Of a DNA stretch of 45,829 bases, positions 31,258 to 44,192 are shown piece by piece. Below the pieces are notes generated by a model, which had not been told where the DNA came from, ran no database searches, and saw only the letters and a list, made by a program, of their open reading frames with translations. Position 1 is the stretch's first letter; each line of letters begins with the position of its first letter. Position numbers and translations under genes: made by a program. Source of the DNA: Acidobacteriota bacterium (GTDB lineage Bacteria > Acidobacteriota > Vicinamibacteria > Vicinamibacterales > CAVVIG01); assembly GCA_018268955.1 (NCBI GenBank), contig JAFDVO010000024.1:1-45829 (forward strand), in the 5' to 3' direction.

Positions 31258-32685
31258 ATGTCGTTCGAAGGTCTTCCGCGTCTGGTCGGAGCCATCGGTC
31301 TGGCGTTCGTCGCCACCTTCGGGGTCTCAGCTGCTGCGCAGGCGCAGACGGCACGCACCGCCGAGATTACCTACAGCAAGCACATCGCACCGATCCTGCA
31401 GCGGAGCTGCGTGACCTGCCACAACCCCGACGGCGGGGCGCCGATGTCGCTGACCAACTTCGAGGAAGTGCGACCGTATGCCCGCGCCATCAACGCGCGC
31501 ACGCACATGGGGCCGCGCGCCGGCGTGATGCCGCCCTGGTTCGTCGAGAAGAACATCGGCATCCAGCGCTACAAGGGCGACCCGTCCCTGAGCGAGGACG
31601 AACTGGCCATGATCGCCACGTGGGTGGCGAACGGCTCGCCGCGCGGTAACCCCGCTGACATGCCGCCTCCGTTGGCCAAGGCGATGGGCGAGGATGGCTG
31701 GCTGCTCGGGAAGCCGGACCTGATCGTCAAGGGCCCGGAGATCTTCGTGCCTGCCGTTGCGCCGGACAGCTGGGGCGACGTCGGCGATGCCCCCACCGGC
31801 CTCGTCGAGGACCGCTGGGTGAAGTCGGTCGAAGTGCGGGAGGTGAACGACATCCCGCGCGCTGAAGGCACGAAGACCGTTGGTGGACGGTTCGTCTTCC
31901 ACCACATGAACTACGAGAGCTCCGTGGCCGGCCAGCCCGGCACGAGCACCACGTGGCCCATTCACGAGATCGGCCGCAACCCCGACCAGTTCCCCGACAG
32001 CGCGGGCCGGCTGCTCGCCGCGAACTCGGTGCTGCACCTGAACGCGTCGCACGTCCACGCGAACGGCCACGACACGCACGCCCACCTCGAGTTCGGCTTC
32101 AAGTTCTTCCCGAAGGGCTACCAGCCGAAGTACAAGCGCTCGGGCGTCCTCCTTGGCAACGGCAACGACCTCGACATCAAGCCGAACCAGGGCGGCCAGG
32201 AAATCCACGCCTTTGCCACGCTGACCGAGCACACGAAGATCATCGCGTTCGAGCCGCACCTCCACGCCCAGGGCGTCCGCATGTGCCTCGAGGCGATCTG
32301 GGGCATGAACATCCAGCAGCTCACGTGTGTCGGCTACGACCACAACTGGGTCAAGCAGTACATCTACGACGACGACGCGGCGCCGATACTGCCGAAGGGG
32401 ACGATCCTCCACCTCGTCGGCTTCCTGGACACGACCGCCTCGAACAAGAACATGGCTGACGGCCGCAACTGGACCGGTGGCGGTCGCCGCTCGGTGGCAA
32501 ACATGTTCATCGACCTGGGCTACTCCGTCCAGATGACCGAGGAGCAGTTCCAGGAGGAGATGGCCCACCGCCGCTCCCTGATGAAGAGCCGCAACGAGTA
32601 CGACCTTGGCTGCCCGCTGTGCTGGGCGCCTCCGGTCGTGCAGCCCGCGGCTCGGCCGACGCAGCAGCAGCAGGGGAATCAGTAA
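31258..32685 (+). CDS. cytochrome c / copper type II monooxygenase-like protein
   Basis: 475 residues; ATG 31258 after CCAGGAGGA. Signal peptide (LVGAIGLAFVATFGVSAAAQA). A c-type heme domain holds CVTCH (Cys51, Cys54, His55). The C-terminal part resembles the PHM-type ascorbate-dependent copper monooxygenase fold: HVHANGHDTHAH, PHLHAQG (His334, His336) and YDHNW are the candidate copper-binding segments. A fused heme-copper oxidoreductase of this kind is known as an uncharacterised family in several soil phyla; substrate unknown. It heads a run of genes toward the third quinoprotein. Confidence 0.82.
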   Translation: MSFEGLPRLVGAIGLAFVATFGVSAAAQAQTARTAEITYSKHIAPILQRSCVTCHNPDGGAPMSLTNFEEVRPYARAINARTHMGPRAGVMPPWFVEKNIGIQRYKGDPSLSEDELAMIATWVANGSPRGNPADMPPPLAKAMGEDGWLLGKPDLIVKGPEIFVPAVAPDSWGDVGDAPTGLVEDRWVKSVEVREVNDIPRAEGTKTVGGRFVFHHMNYESSVAGQPGTSTTWPIHEIGRNPDQFPDSAGRLLAANSVLHLNASHVHANGHDTHAHLEFGFKFFPKGYQPKYKRSGVLLGNGNDLDIKPNQGGQEIHAFATLTEHTKIIAFEPHLHAQGVRMCLEAIWGMNIQQLTCVGYDHNWVKQYIYDDDAAPILPKGTILHLVGFLDTTASNKNMADGRNWTGGGRRSVANMFIDLGYSVQMTEEQFQEEMAHRRSLMKSRNEYDLGCPLCWAPPVVQPAARPTQQQQGNQ

Positions 32686-32712
32686 CCCCGGCCGCTTCAT
32701 GTCAACGAACAT

Positions 32713-32744
32713 GCGGGTGGCCGAGAACCGGCTCCCGCTGTTCG
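32713..32744 (+). repeat. possible half copy of the 82-nt hairpin element
   Basis: Shares GCGGGTGGCCG, GAAC and CCCGCT, in the same order and spacing, with the left half of the element at 39342. The right half is missing. Weak similarity, about 24 of 28 positions. Confidence 0.4.
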
Positions 32745-32831
32745 TCGACGAGATCCGTTTGAGACCAGCGTGACGCATGCGGAGCGGTGTCCTCCGTGTC
32801 TTCTGTGGTAGTGCCTTGCGAAGGTTCGCGA

Positions 32832-33845
32832 ATGGGAAACCTGGTGTGTGGCTCGTGTGCTGGTGTGAAGGCGGCCGCTGGTCGACTGGCAGCCCTCGCG
32901 GCTCTTGTCGTCGTCGTGCTGTGGGCGGGCGTGGCGTCCGCGCAGACGCGGTTCTCGTATTCGTCGGGGCAACCGCTCGAACCGGCCTATGAAGGCTGGA
33001 TGCAGAACCAGGACGGCTCCTACACCCTCTACTTCGGCTACCAGAACACCAACTGGCAGCAGGAGTTCGACATCCCAATCGGCGCGGACAACAGCTTCTC
33101 GCCAGGGCCGGCCGACCAGGGGCAGCCGACGCACTTCTATCCGCGCCGCAATCCCTTCCTGTTCACCGTGCAGGTGCCGAAGGATTTCGGGAACAAGGAA
33201 CTGGTCTGGACCCTGACGGCCAACGGCGTCACGCGCAAGGCGTTCGCCTCGATCAAGAGTGACTACCTCATCGACCCGCAGGTGATTTCGACCGAGGTGG
33301 GCGGTGAGAACGGCAGCCTCTCGAACGACCTGCGGACGAACATCGCGCCGGAGCTGAAGGTCCAGGGCACGCCGACCCGCACCGTGAAGGTCGGACAGCC
33401 GCTCTCGCTCGTCGCGATCGCCGGCGACCCGGACAACCTGCCGCCGCGTCGCGATGGCAAGCCGCAGCCCGGGGTGAAGAAGTCGGCGCGTGCCGAAACG
33501 ACGCCGCGTCCCGGGGCCGCGCCGAACAGCCCGCAGGTCGTCTACCGTCCGCCGGTCGCGGTCGTCGCATCAGCAGGTCCCGGCCTGCACCTCTCGTGGA
33601 TCGTCTATCGCGGGAAGGCGACGAACGTGAAGTTCACGCCGGACCAGATGAAGACCTGGATGGACACCCGCGCCTACGGCAACTCGATGTGGTCGCCGCC
33701 GTACGACATCCCGGTACCGCCCGCCGACGGCAAATGGACAGCCGACGCGGTGTTCAGCGAACCGGGCACGTACGTGCTGCGCGCCGTCGCCAGCGATGGC
33801 TCGCTGTTCACGTACGACAACGTTACCGTCACCGTCACCCCGTAA
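32832..33845 (+). CDS. secreted protein of unknown function
   Basis: 337 residues from the ATG at 32832, with GAAGG upstream; a start 15 codons earlier also exists. Signal peptide LAALAALVVVVLWAGVASAQ. A beta-rich body starts with GQPLEPAYEGWMQNQDGSYTL; the final strand TYVLRAVASDGSLFTYDNVTVTV looks like an Ig-like or PKD-like domain. I know it only as a family that accompanies acidobacterial quinoprotein/cytochrome genes. Between the heme-copper gene and the cytochrome-quinoprotein, on the same strand. Confidence 0.78.
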   Translation: MGNLVCGSCAGVKAAAGRLAALAALVVVVLWAGVASAQTRFSYSSGQPLEPAYEGWMQNQDGSYTLYFGYQNTNWQQEFDIPIGADNSFSPGPADQGQPTHFYPRRNPFLFTVQVPKDFGNKELVWTLTANGVTRKAFASIKSDYLIDPQVISTEVGGENGSLSNDLRTNIAPELKVQGTPTRTVKVGQPLSLVAIAGDPDNLPPRRDGKPQPGVKKSARAETTPRPGAAPNSPQVVYRPPVAVVASAGPGLHLSWIVYRGKATNVKFTPDQMKTWMDTRAYGNSMWSPPYDIPVPPADGKWTADAVFSEPGTYVLRAVASDGSLFTYDNVTVTVTP

Positions 33846-33946
33846 GAACCCGGCTCCAGCCTCTGGGCTTCGGCCTTCGGGCGGTGTCGGCTTCTGGCCG
33901 GCAGCCGACCGGCCGCGAGCCCGGAGCCGCGAGCCCGCAGCCTTTC
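33846..33946. repeat. heptad arms around GTCGGCT hairpin
   Basis: GGGCTTC heptads, hairpin GTCGGCT (33886) with AGCCGAC (33903), then inverted GAGCCCG/GCAGCCC heptads ending just before the ATG of the next gene. Confidence 0.85.
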
Positions 33947-33950
33947 TCTC

Positions 33951-35756
33951 ATGCGAGCCATCACCCGCCTTTGCTCGTTCACTCTCGGGCTCACGCTCGC
34001 AGTGAGCGCGTCGCTTTTTGCTCAAGCTCCTGATGGTGGAGCCGTGTTCCAGCGCGAGTGTGTGACGTGCCACACCGGAGCGCCGGACACACGCGCGCCT
34101 TCGCCAGAGGTGCTGAAGCGCCGTGCGCCTGAAGCCATCCTGTCCGCACTGACAGCTGGCGGCATGCGCCCGCAGGGTGGCCGGCTCACCGGCGCTGAAC
34201 GACGCGCGGTCGCGGAGTATCTCGGTGGACGCCCGCTTGGCGGCGACATCACCGGGGCCGCGTTCGGACGATGCGGCACGGTCCCTCCGCTTACGCTCGC
34301 ACCGGATGCTCCCGCCTGGAGCGGCTGGTCGCCGACCACAGCGAATACGCGGTTCCAGAGTGCGGAGCACGCGAAGCTCACTGACCAGAGCGTTCCGAAG
34401 CTGAAACTCAAGTGGGCGGTCGGGTTCCCTGACGCGACCTCCGCCTGGTCCCAGCCGACGGTCGCCGGTGGGCGCCTGTTCGTCGGCAGCCAGAACGGCA
34501 CCGTCTACGCGCTCGACGCGAAGAGCGGCTGCATCATCTGGACGTTCACGGCGAAGAGCGGTGTGCGCAACGCACCCGCATTCGGACCTCGGCAGGGTGG
34601 CGGCTACGCCGTGTACTTCGGCGACACCGGCGCGAACGTCTACGGCCTCGACGCCAACACCGGCGCGCAGCTCTGGATGACGAAAGTCGACGAGCATCCC
34701 TTCGCGCGCGTCACCGGCTCGCCGACGCTCGACGGCACGCGGCTCTACGTGCCGGTGTCGTCGCTCGAGGAAACCGCTGCCAGCCAGCCTGGCTACGAGT
34801 GCTGCACGTTCCGCGGCAGCGTCGCGGCGATCGACACAACCACGGGCGCGATTGCCTGGAAGACCTACACGATCCGCGAGCCGCAGCCGATCGGCACGAA
34901 CGCCCAGGGGGTGATGCTGCACGCCCCGGCGGGCGTCGGGGTCTGGTCCTCACCGACCATCGATCACAAGCGCAACGCGATCTACATCACGACCGGCAAC
35001 ACCTACGCAGGCACCACCGCAGAGCCGAACACGGATGCGCTCCTCGCGCTCGATCCGGCAAGCGGCGCCATCAAGTGGTCCAGGCAGTTCACGGAAAACG
35101 ATGTGTTCGGCTGCCGGCCCGGCACACCAAACTGCCTCGAGAAGTCAGGCCCGGATTTCGATTTCGGCACACCCGCACTCCTCGTCACGCGGAGTGACGG
35201 CAAGGACGTCATCCTCCTCGGGCAGAAGTCGGGCGTTGCCTTCGCGGTGGATCCGGACAAGCAGGGCGAGGTCCTGTGGCAGTACCGCGCGGGTGAAGGA
35301 TCCATCTGGGGCGGTATCCAGTGGGGCATGTCCACCGACGGCGTGCTGCTCTACATTCCGGTCTCCGACATCCGCACGCCGAAACCCGGCGGGCTCCACG
35401 CCGTCGACATCGTCACCGGCCAGCGCGTGTGGTACCAGCCGCCACCTGATGTGAAGTGTGCGCCCGGCGCGACCTGCAATGCCGCACTGATCTCCGCGCC
35501 GACGCTGATTCCGGGCGTGCTCTTCTCCGGCTCGAATGACGGCGGTGTGCGCGCCTACGCGACGAAGGACGGGTCCGTGCTCTGGGAGTTCGACACGAAC
35601 CAGGACTTCACGACGCTCAACCGCGTGCGCGCCACCGGCGGCGCCATCCAGGGCCCCGGCCCGACGATCGTCAACGGCATGGTCTACCTGAACGCCGGCT
35701 ACGGCGATCACATGGGGCGTCCGGGGAACGTGCTGTTGGCGTTCGAGGCGCCGTAG
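33951..35756 (+). CDS. cytochrome c-PQQ fusion dehydrogenase (PVA dehydrogenase-like)
   Basis: 601 residues. Signal peptide, then a heme domain with CVTCH (Cys37, Cys40, His41), then a quinoprotein propeller. An adjacent cysteine pair (YECCTF, about residue 283) fits the disulfide ring next to PQQ in alcohol dehydrogenases. N-terminal heme plus propeller is the layout of polyvinyl alcohol dehydrogenase and related quinohemoproteins, so it may take electrons internally. Substrate is not clear. Confidence 0.88.
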   Translation: MRAITRLCSFTLGLTLAVSASLFAQAPDGGAVFQRECVTCHTGAPDTRAPSPEVLKRRAPEAILSALTAGGMRPQGGRLTGAERRAVAEYLGGRPLGGDITGAAFGRCGTVPPLTLAPDAPAWSGWSPTTANTRFQSAEHAKLTDQSVPKLKLKWAVGFPDATSAWSQPTVAGGRLFVGSQNGTVYALDAKSGCIIWTFTAKSGVRNAPAFGPRQGGGYAVYFGDTGANVYGLDANTGAQLWMTKVDEHPFARVTGSPTLDGTRLYVPVSSLEETAASQPGYECCTFRGSVAAIDTTTGAIAWKTYTIREPQPIGTNAQGVMLHAPAGVGVWSSPTIDHKRNAIYITTGNTYAGTTAEPNTDALLALDPASGAIKWSRQFTENDVFGCRPGTPNCLEKSGPDFDFGTPALLVTRSDGKDVILLGQKSGVAFAVDPDKQGEVLWQYRAGEGSIWGGIQWGMSTDGVLLYIPVSDIRTPKPGGLHAVDIVTGQRVWYQPPPDVKCAPGATCNAALISAPTLIPGVLFSGSNDGGVRAYATKDGSVLWEFDTNQDFTTLNRVRATGGAIQGPGPTIVNGMVYLNAGYGDHMGRPGNVLLAFEAP

Positions 35757-35808
35757 GGCACGCCGAGCGCCAACGGCTCCAGGCCTGCGTGCTACGATCG
35801 CGAGGATC

Positions 35809-36765
35809 ATGGCGCAGCGATCCTCCCGTTCATCACGCAGGCCCGCCGCAATCGATACGCCGACCAGGCGCATGGTTCGCGTTGGCATCACGCAGATGGC
35901 GTGCGGTGCAGACCCCGAGGCCAACCTCACTCGGCAGCTCCGGATGCTCTCCCGTGCCGTCGAACAGGGCGCGCAGATCGTCTGCACGCAGGAGCTCTTC
36001 AGGAGCCAGTACTTCTGCCAGAGCGAGGACCACGCCTGCTTCGGCCTGGCGGAGACGATTCCAGGCCCGTCGACCGACGCGCTGTGCGCGTTCGCGCGCG
36101 AGCACGAGGTCGTGGTCGTCGGGTCGCTCTTCGAAAAGCGGGCATCGGGGCTGTACCACAACACGGCCGTGATCATCGATGCGGACGGCTCGCTCCTCGG
36201 CATCTACCGCAAGATGCACATCCCCGACGATCCGCTCTTCTACGAGAAGTTCTACTTCACGCCGGGAGACACGGGGTTCAAAGCCTGGAAGACGCGGTAC
36301 GCGACCATCGGCGTGCTCGTCTGCTGGGATCAGTGGTATCCAGAAGCGGCACGGCTCACGGCGCTGCAGGGGGCCGAGATCCTCTTCTACCCGACAGCGA
36401 TCGGCTGGCATCCGTCGGAGAAGCAGGAGTACGGGAAGGCCCAGCACGACTCATGGGAGCTGATCCAGCGGAGCCACGCGGTTGCGAACGGTTGCTTTGT
36501 CTGCGCGCCCAACCGCATTGGCCATGAACTGGTCCTCGGTCCGAACGGCAAGCCGGTAAGCAAGGACGGCATCCAGTTCTGGGGGCAGTCCTTCATCGCG
36601 GCGCCGAACGGGCAGGTGCTCCATCGCGCGAGCATCGGCAAGCCTGAAGCGGTCGTGGTCGACTGCAACCTGGACCTCGTCGAGGCCGCGCGCACGCACT
36701 GGCCGTTCCTGCGCGATCGCCGCATCGACGCGTACGGCGCGCTCACGCAGCGCTTCAGCGACTGA
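35809..36765 (+). CDS. aguB: N-carbamoylputrescine amidase
   Basis: 318 residues; an internal ATG at 35872 (MVRVGITQMACG) would give the usual family length of about 297, and the Arg/Ser-rich first 21 residues may not be translated. Nitrilase-fold triad: Glu62 (CTQELF), Lys135 (YRKMHIPDD), Cys172 (LVCWDQWYPE). Hydrolyses N-carbamoylputrescine to putrescine, CO2 and ammonia. Its stop overlaps the start of the agmatine deiminase gene (TGATG), so the two steps of the agmatine route are coupled. Confidence 0.93.
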   Translation: MAQRSSRSSRRPAAIDTPTRRMVRVGITQMACGADPEANLTRQLRMLSRAVEQGAQIVCTQELFRSQYFCQSEDHACFGLAETIPGPSTDALCAFAREHEVVVVGSLFEKRASGLYHNTAVIIDADGSLLGIYRKMHIPDDPLFYEKFYFTPGDTGFKAWKTRYATIGVLVCWDQWYPEAARLTALQGAEILFYPTAIGWHPSEKQEYGKAQHDSWELIQRSHAVANGCFVCAPNRIGHELVLGPNGKPVSKDGIQFWGQSFIAAPNGQVLHRASIGKPEAVVVDCNLDLVEAARTHWPFLRDRRIDAYGALTQRFSD

Positions 36766-37847
36766 TGGCGTCCGCATCTCCTCGTCGACCACGCGTGCTC
36801 ACCGGCACGCCGGCGGAGCACGGCTACAGCTTCCCTGCCGAGTGGACGCGGCACGCCGGCACCTGGATCAGCTGGCCACGCCCTGAAGGGATTTCGTTCC
36901 CGGGCTTCTATCACCGCTCGATTCAGGATGTCGTGCGCGTCATCCGCACGATCGCGGAGTTCGAGCCGGTGCACCTGAACGTCCCGAACGACAACTACAT
37001 CCGCATCGTCAGCGAAACCCTGCGCGCGGGTGGCGTTCCGCTCCGCCGGATCGTCTTTCACCAGATTCGGACCAACGAGTGCTGGACGCGCGATCACGGG
37101 CCGGCGTTCGTGCAGCGCGTGCGCCGCGGCCGCACGGAAACGGCGATCGTGGACTGGGGCTTCAATGCCTGGGGCGGGAAGTATCCGCCGTGGACCGACG
37201 ATGACGCGGTGCCGACGAAGGTGGCGGGCGAGCTCGGGCTGCCGGTGTTCAACGCGGACATCGTGATGGAGGGCGGCGCGGTCGACTTCAACGGCGAAGG
37301 CACCGTGCTGACGACGACCTCGTGCCTGCTGAACCGCAATCGCAACCCGCAGTGCTCCCGCAACGAGATCGAAGGGCTGCTGAAGGCCTATTACGGCCAG
37401 CGGCACGTCGTGTGGCTTGGTGAGGGGATCGAGGGGGACGACACGGACGGTCATGTCGACGACCTCGCACGCTTTGTCGATGCGGGCACGATCGTGACGG
37501 CGATCGAGTCCGATCCGCAGGACGCGAACTTCAAGGTGCTCCAGCAGAACCGCAAGCGGCTCGCACGCGCGCGCGATGCCGAGGGGCGGCCGTTCGAGGT
37601 CGTCGAGTTGCCGATGCCTCGCCCGGTGGTGCACGAAGGCATGCGGTTGCCGGCGACGTACGTGAACTTCTACTTCGTGAATGGCGCGCTGCTGGTGCCG
37701 ACGTTCGGCGATCGCGAACGCGACGGTGAGGCGCTGCGGATCCTGCGTCGCGTCGTGACGGATCGTAAGGTCGTTGGAGTGGACTGCCGCGCGCTCATCT
37801 GGGGGCTCGGCGCCATCCACTGCCTCACGCAGCAACAGCCCGGGTGA
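36765..37847 (+). CDS. aguA: agmatine deiminase
   Basis: 360 residues of the pentein (peptidylarginine deiminase) fold. Motifs: WISWPRPEG, NECWTRDHGPAF, the acidic/His region GDDTDGHVDDLARF, and nucleophile Cys353 in GAIHCLTQQ. Converts agmatine to N-carbamoylputrescine. With aguB it completes the arginine-decarboxylase-dependent putrescine route; no arginine decarboxylase lies in the window. Confidence 0.94.
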   Translation: MASASPRRPRVLTGTPAEHGYSFPAEWTRHAGTWISWPRPEGISFPGFYHRSIQDVVRVIRTIAEFEPVHLNVPNDNYIRIVSETLRAGGVPLRRIVFHQIRTNECWTRDHGPAFVQRVRRGRTETAIVDWGFNAWGGKYPPWTDDDAVPTKVAGELGLPVFNADIVMEGGAVDFNGEGTVLTTTSCLLNRNRNPQCSRNEIEGLLKAYYGQRHVVWLGEGIEGDDTDGHVDDLARFVDAGTIVTAIESDPQDANFKVLQQNRKRLARARDAEGRPFEVVELPMPRPVVHEGMRLPATYVNFYFVNGALLVPTFGDRERDGEALRILRRVVTDRKVVGVDCRALIWGLGAIHCLTQQQPG

Positions 37848-37857
37848 ACGACGCAAT

Positions 37858-37928
37858 TAGTGAGTTGGCGGATTGGTGAATTGGTGTTGGGGCCTGCCCC
37901 AACCTCCAACCTCCAACCTCCAACCTCT
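37858..37928. repeat. octad then inverted heptad repeat
   Basis: GTGAGTTG/GTGAATTG octads, then AACCTCC heptads (inverse of the GGAGGTT family), at the convergent ends of aguA and the DUF2911 gene. Confidence 0.85.
37886..37903. terminator. bidirectional hairpin between convergent genes
   Basis: GTTGGGG-CCTG-CCCCAAC, 7-bp stem at the junction of the two repeat types, between aguA and the DUF2911 gene. Confidence 0.45.
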
Positions 37929-38550
37929 ACTCTTCAGGCACCGTAAACCGCACCGTCGCCATCACGTTGTCCCAGCGCAGGGCCATCGTGCCGCCGGTGC
38001 CGGACATGTCGAGGAACTCCCACGTGAGCTCTTCGGTCACCCACGGTGTCTTGGTCACCGTCATCGGCGCGCGCGCCACGTCCTTGTCCTTCGTGTACCC
38101 GAACGAGCCCCACAGCTTCGTCTTGTCACCGGGGTTGTAGCGCTGCTGCGGCTGCCAGTCGGAGACGATCAGCGTCCACTCCTTCTCGGACTTCAGCTCG
38201 ACGAACAGCGTGTGGCCGCCGGAAGGCACGGTCTTGCCGTTGAACACCAGCGGCACGTCGGTCATCAGGTACGTGGAGATGTCCGCGCCCGCGCGCCACA
38301 CGGGTGCACCGTGATTGAGGAACTTTCCGTAGGTCGGGCCTGATCCCCACAGGTCGCGTCCGCGCTTGATCGGCCGGCCGTAGCTGATCTCAATCCACTT
38401 GCCGCCGACGTAGGCCGGGTCCTCCGCGCCTTCGTAGTGGCCGCGGATTTCGGTAGCGGCGTGGCCGTCGGGGCTCGTGATGCGCCGCTGCGCCGACGCG
38501 GAACCTGCGAGGAGCACGGTGCAGCACACGAGCGCAATGATCGGTCTCAT
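37927..38550 (-). CDS. exported DUF2911 protein
   Basis: 207 residues; ATG 38550 preceded by GAAGGGA. Signal peptide MRPIIALVCCTVLLAGSASA. The DUF2911 signature is clear: ISYGRPIKRGRDLWG, APVWRAGADIST and GKTVPSGGHTLFVELKSEKEW. Function of the family is unknown; it is common in Bacteroidetes and Acidobacteria. Confidence 0.9.
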   Translation of the reverse strand: MRPIIALVCCTVLLAGSASAQRRITSPDGHAATEIRGHYEGAEDPAYVGGKWIEISYGRPIKRGRDLWGSGPTYGKFLNHGAPVWRAGADISTYLMTDVPLVFNGKTVPSGGHTLFVELKSEKEWTLIVSDWQPQQRYNPGDKTKLWGSFGYTKDKDVARAPMTVTKTPWVTEELTWEFLDMSGTGGTMALRWDNVMATVRFTVPEE

Positions 38551-38570
38551 CGATATCCCTTCCAACATCA

Positions 38571-38850
38571 CGAAGTCAGAACTCAGAAGTCAGAACTGGC
38601 ACACGGCAGCGTGTGCAGCCCATGGCCTGGCGCCCATAGCCTAGCGCCCCTCGCAGTCCGGAGCCGGAAGCCCGAAGCCCGAAGCCCGGAGCCCGCACGA
38701 ACTCGGAACTCAGAGTTCAGAAGTCAGAAGGGCAATGCGGGGCCTGCGGCCCATCGCCCATCGCCCACCGCCCAGAGCCCGGAGCCTCGTGTCAGCCCGA
38801 AGCCGACCGGCCCGGAGCTGGGAGCCCGGAGCCCGAAGCCTGCTGTCTTT
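38571..38850. repeat. mixed heptad array running into tadA
   Basis: CAGAAGT/CAGAACT heptads, GAAGCCC heptads, a CCATCGC array, then a GTCGGCT hairpin element whose right arm forms the last codons of the tadA-like gene. It fills all the space between the DUF2911 and deaminase genes. Confidence 0.82.
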
Positions 38851-39292
38851 TTTCCTTGAAGAACGTCTGCATCAACGTGCGCGCCTCGTCCTCGCACACG
38901 CCGCCAATCACCTCGACCCGGTGGTTATGCCCGGGGAGTTCCGCTCCGCGCACCGTCGACGCAAGCGCGCCGGTCCTCGGCTCTGCCGCCCCGAACACAA
39001 CAGTTTTGATCCGCGCGTGGACGAAGGCGCCGACGCACATCAGGCACGGCTCGATCGTGACGTAGAGGGTCGATCCTGTCAGCCGATAGTTGCCAACGGC
39101 AGCCGCCGCCTCGCGTATCGCCACGATCTCCGCATGTGCGGTGGGGTCGGTGCTGCTGATCGGCCGGTTGTAGCCGCGGCCCACGATCGCACCGTCGAGC
39201 ACCAGGACGGCCCCGATCGGGACCTCGCCCGCGTCGCGCGCCTGCTCCGCGAGCGCCAGGGCCTCGCGCATGAACTGATCGTGGTCGCACAC
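38792..39292 (-). CDS. tadA: TadA-like tRNA adenosine/nucleoside deaminase
   Basis: 166 residues from the GTG at 39292; an ATG seven codons later is an alternative. Zinc deaminase motifs HAE (His53, Glu55) and PCLMC (Cys83, Cys86), plus the TadA-type AFVHARI and a TLMQTFFKEKR C-terminal helix. TadA edits the wobble adenosine of tRNA-Arg(ACG) to inosine. The last ~17 residues (ASGSGLPAPGRSASG) are encoded by the heptad array and are unlikely to be native; the stop codon lies in the repeat. Confidence 0.9.
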   Translation of the reverse strand: MCDHDQFMREALALAEQARDAGEVPIGAVLVLDGAIVGRGYNRPISSTDPTAHAEIVAIREAAAAVGNYRLTGSTLYVTIEPCLMCVGAFVHARIKTVVFGAAEPRTGALASTVRGAELPGHNHRVEVIGGVCEDEARTLMQTFFKEKRQQASGSGLPAPGRSASG

Positions 39293-39299
39293 ACGGACA

Positions 39300-39341
39300 A
39301 TGCTAACGGCGAATTGCCACTTGCTGATTGCTGCTCGGGCA
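39300..39341 (+). repeat. short heptad patch
   Basis: Four or five units (GCGAATT, GCCACTT, GCTGATT, GCTGCTC) just upstream of the tadA start and next to the hairpin element. Confidence 0.6.
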
Positions 39342-39351
39342 CGCGGGTGGC

Positions 39352-39433
39352 CGCGAACGGGCGCCCGCTCGGGCGCGGAGCACACAGCCGTGACCGGCGC
39401 GTTTGCCGGAAGCACCCGAGTGGGCTGTTCGCG
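39352..39433 (+). repeat. 82-nt structured hairpin element, copy B
   Basis: Same stems as copy A: CGCGAAC/GTTCGCG and GCCCGCTCGGG with CCCGAGTGGGC. The apical hairpin differs in sequence (CCGGC/GCCGG). It lies between divergent tadA and gltB; homology to copy A begins near GCGGGTGG at 39343. Confidence 0.85.
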
Positions 39434-39632
39434 TCTGGCCGTTCACCTGGCTGTCACGACCTTCGGCGATCCTCGGGGTGGCACTCGCGTCCGGCTGAGC
39501 CGACGAAGAGCCCACCAATGCGCGTTGCGCATCGTTTGGATTCGATGATTGTATTTTACTTCTACGTTCGTACTGGGCGATAACAGTGCTTCCCCCGGCC
39601 GGTCTCCCGTCGGCCGACTCTCTCAGAAAGCC
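39434..39632 (+). promoter_or_regulatory. gltB leader with AT-rich promoter-like patch
   Basis: 200 nt with no gene. An AT-rich stretch at 39543-39562 (GATTGTATTTTACTTC) stands out in this high-GC region and may hold the gltBD promoter; I cannot fix the boxes. No riboswitch recognised. Confidence 0.35.

Positions 39633-44184
<4,552 letters not shown>

Positions 44185-44192
<8 letters not shown>

Noticed and set aside
39352..39433. Integron attC site
   Set aside because: The geometry of nested inverted repeats is similar, but the ends are CGCGAAC/GTTCGCG rather than RYYYAAC/GTTRRRY, and no integrase or cassette array is seen.
39549..39632. Longer gltB start at 39549
   Set aside because: The extra 28 residues precede the family start; the catalytic Cys is normally within about 10-40 residues of the initiator, which the ATG at 39633 satisfies.
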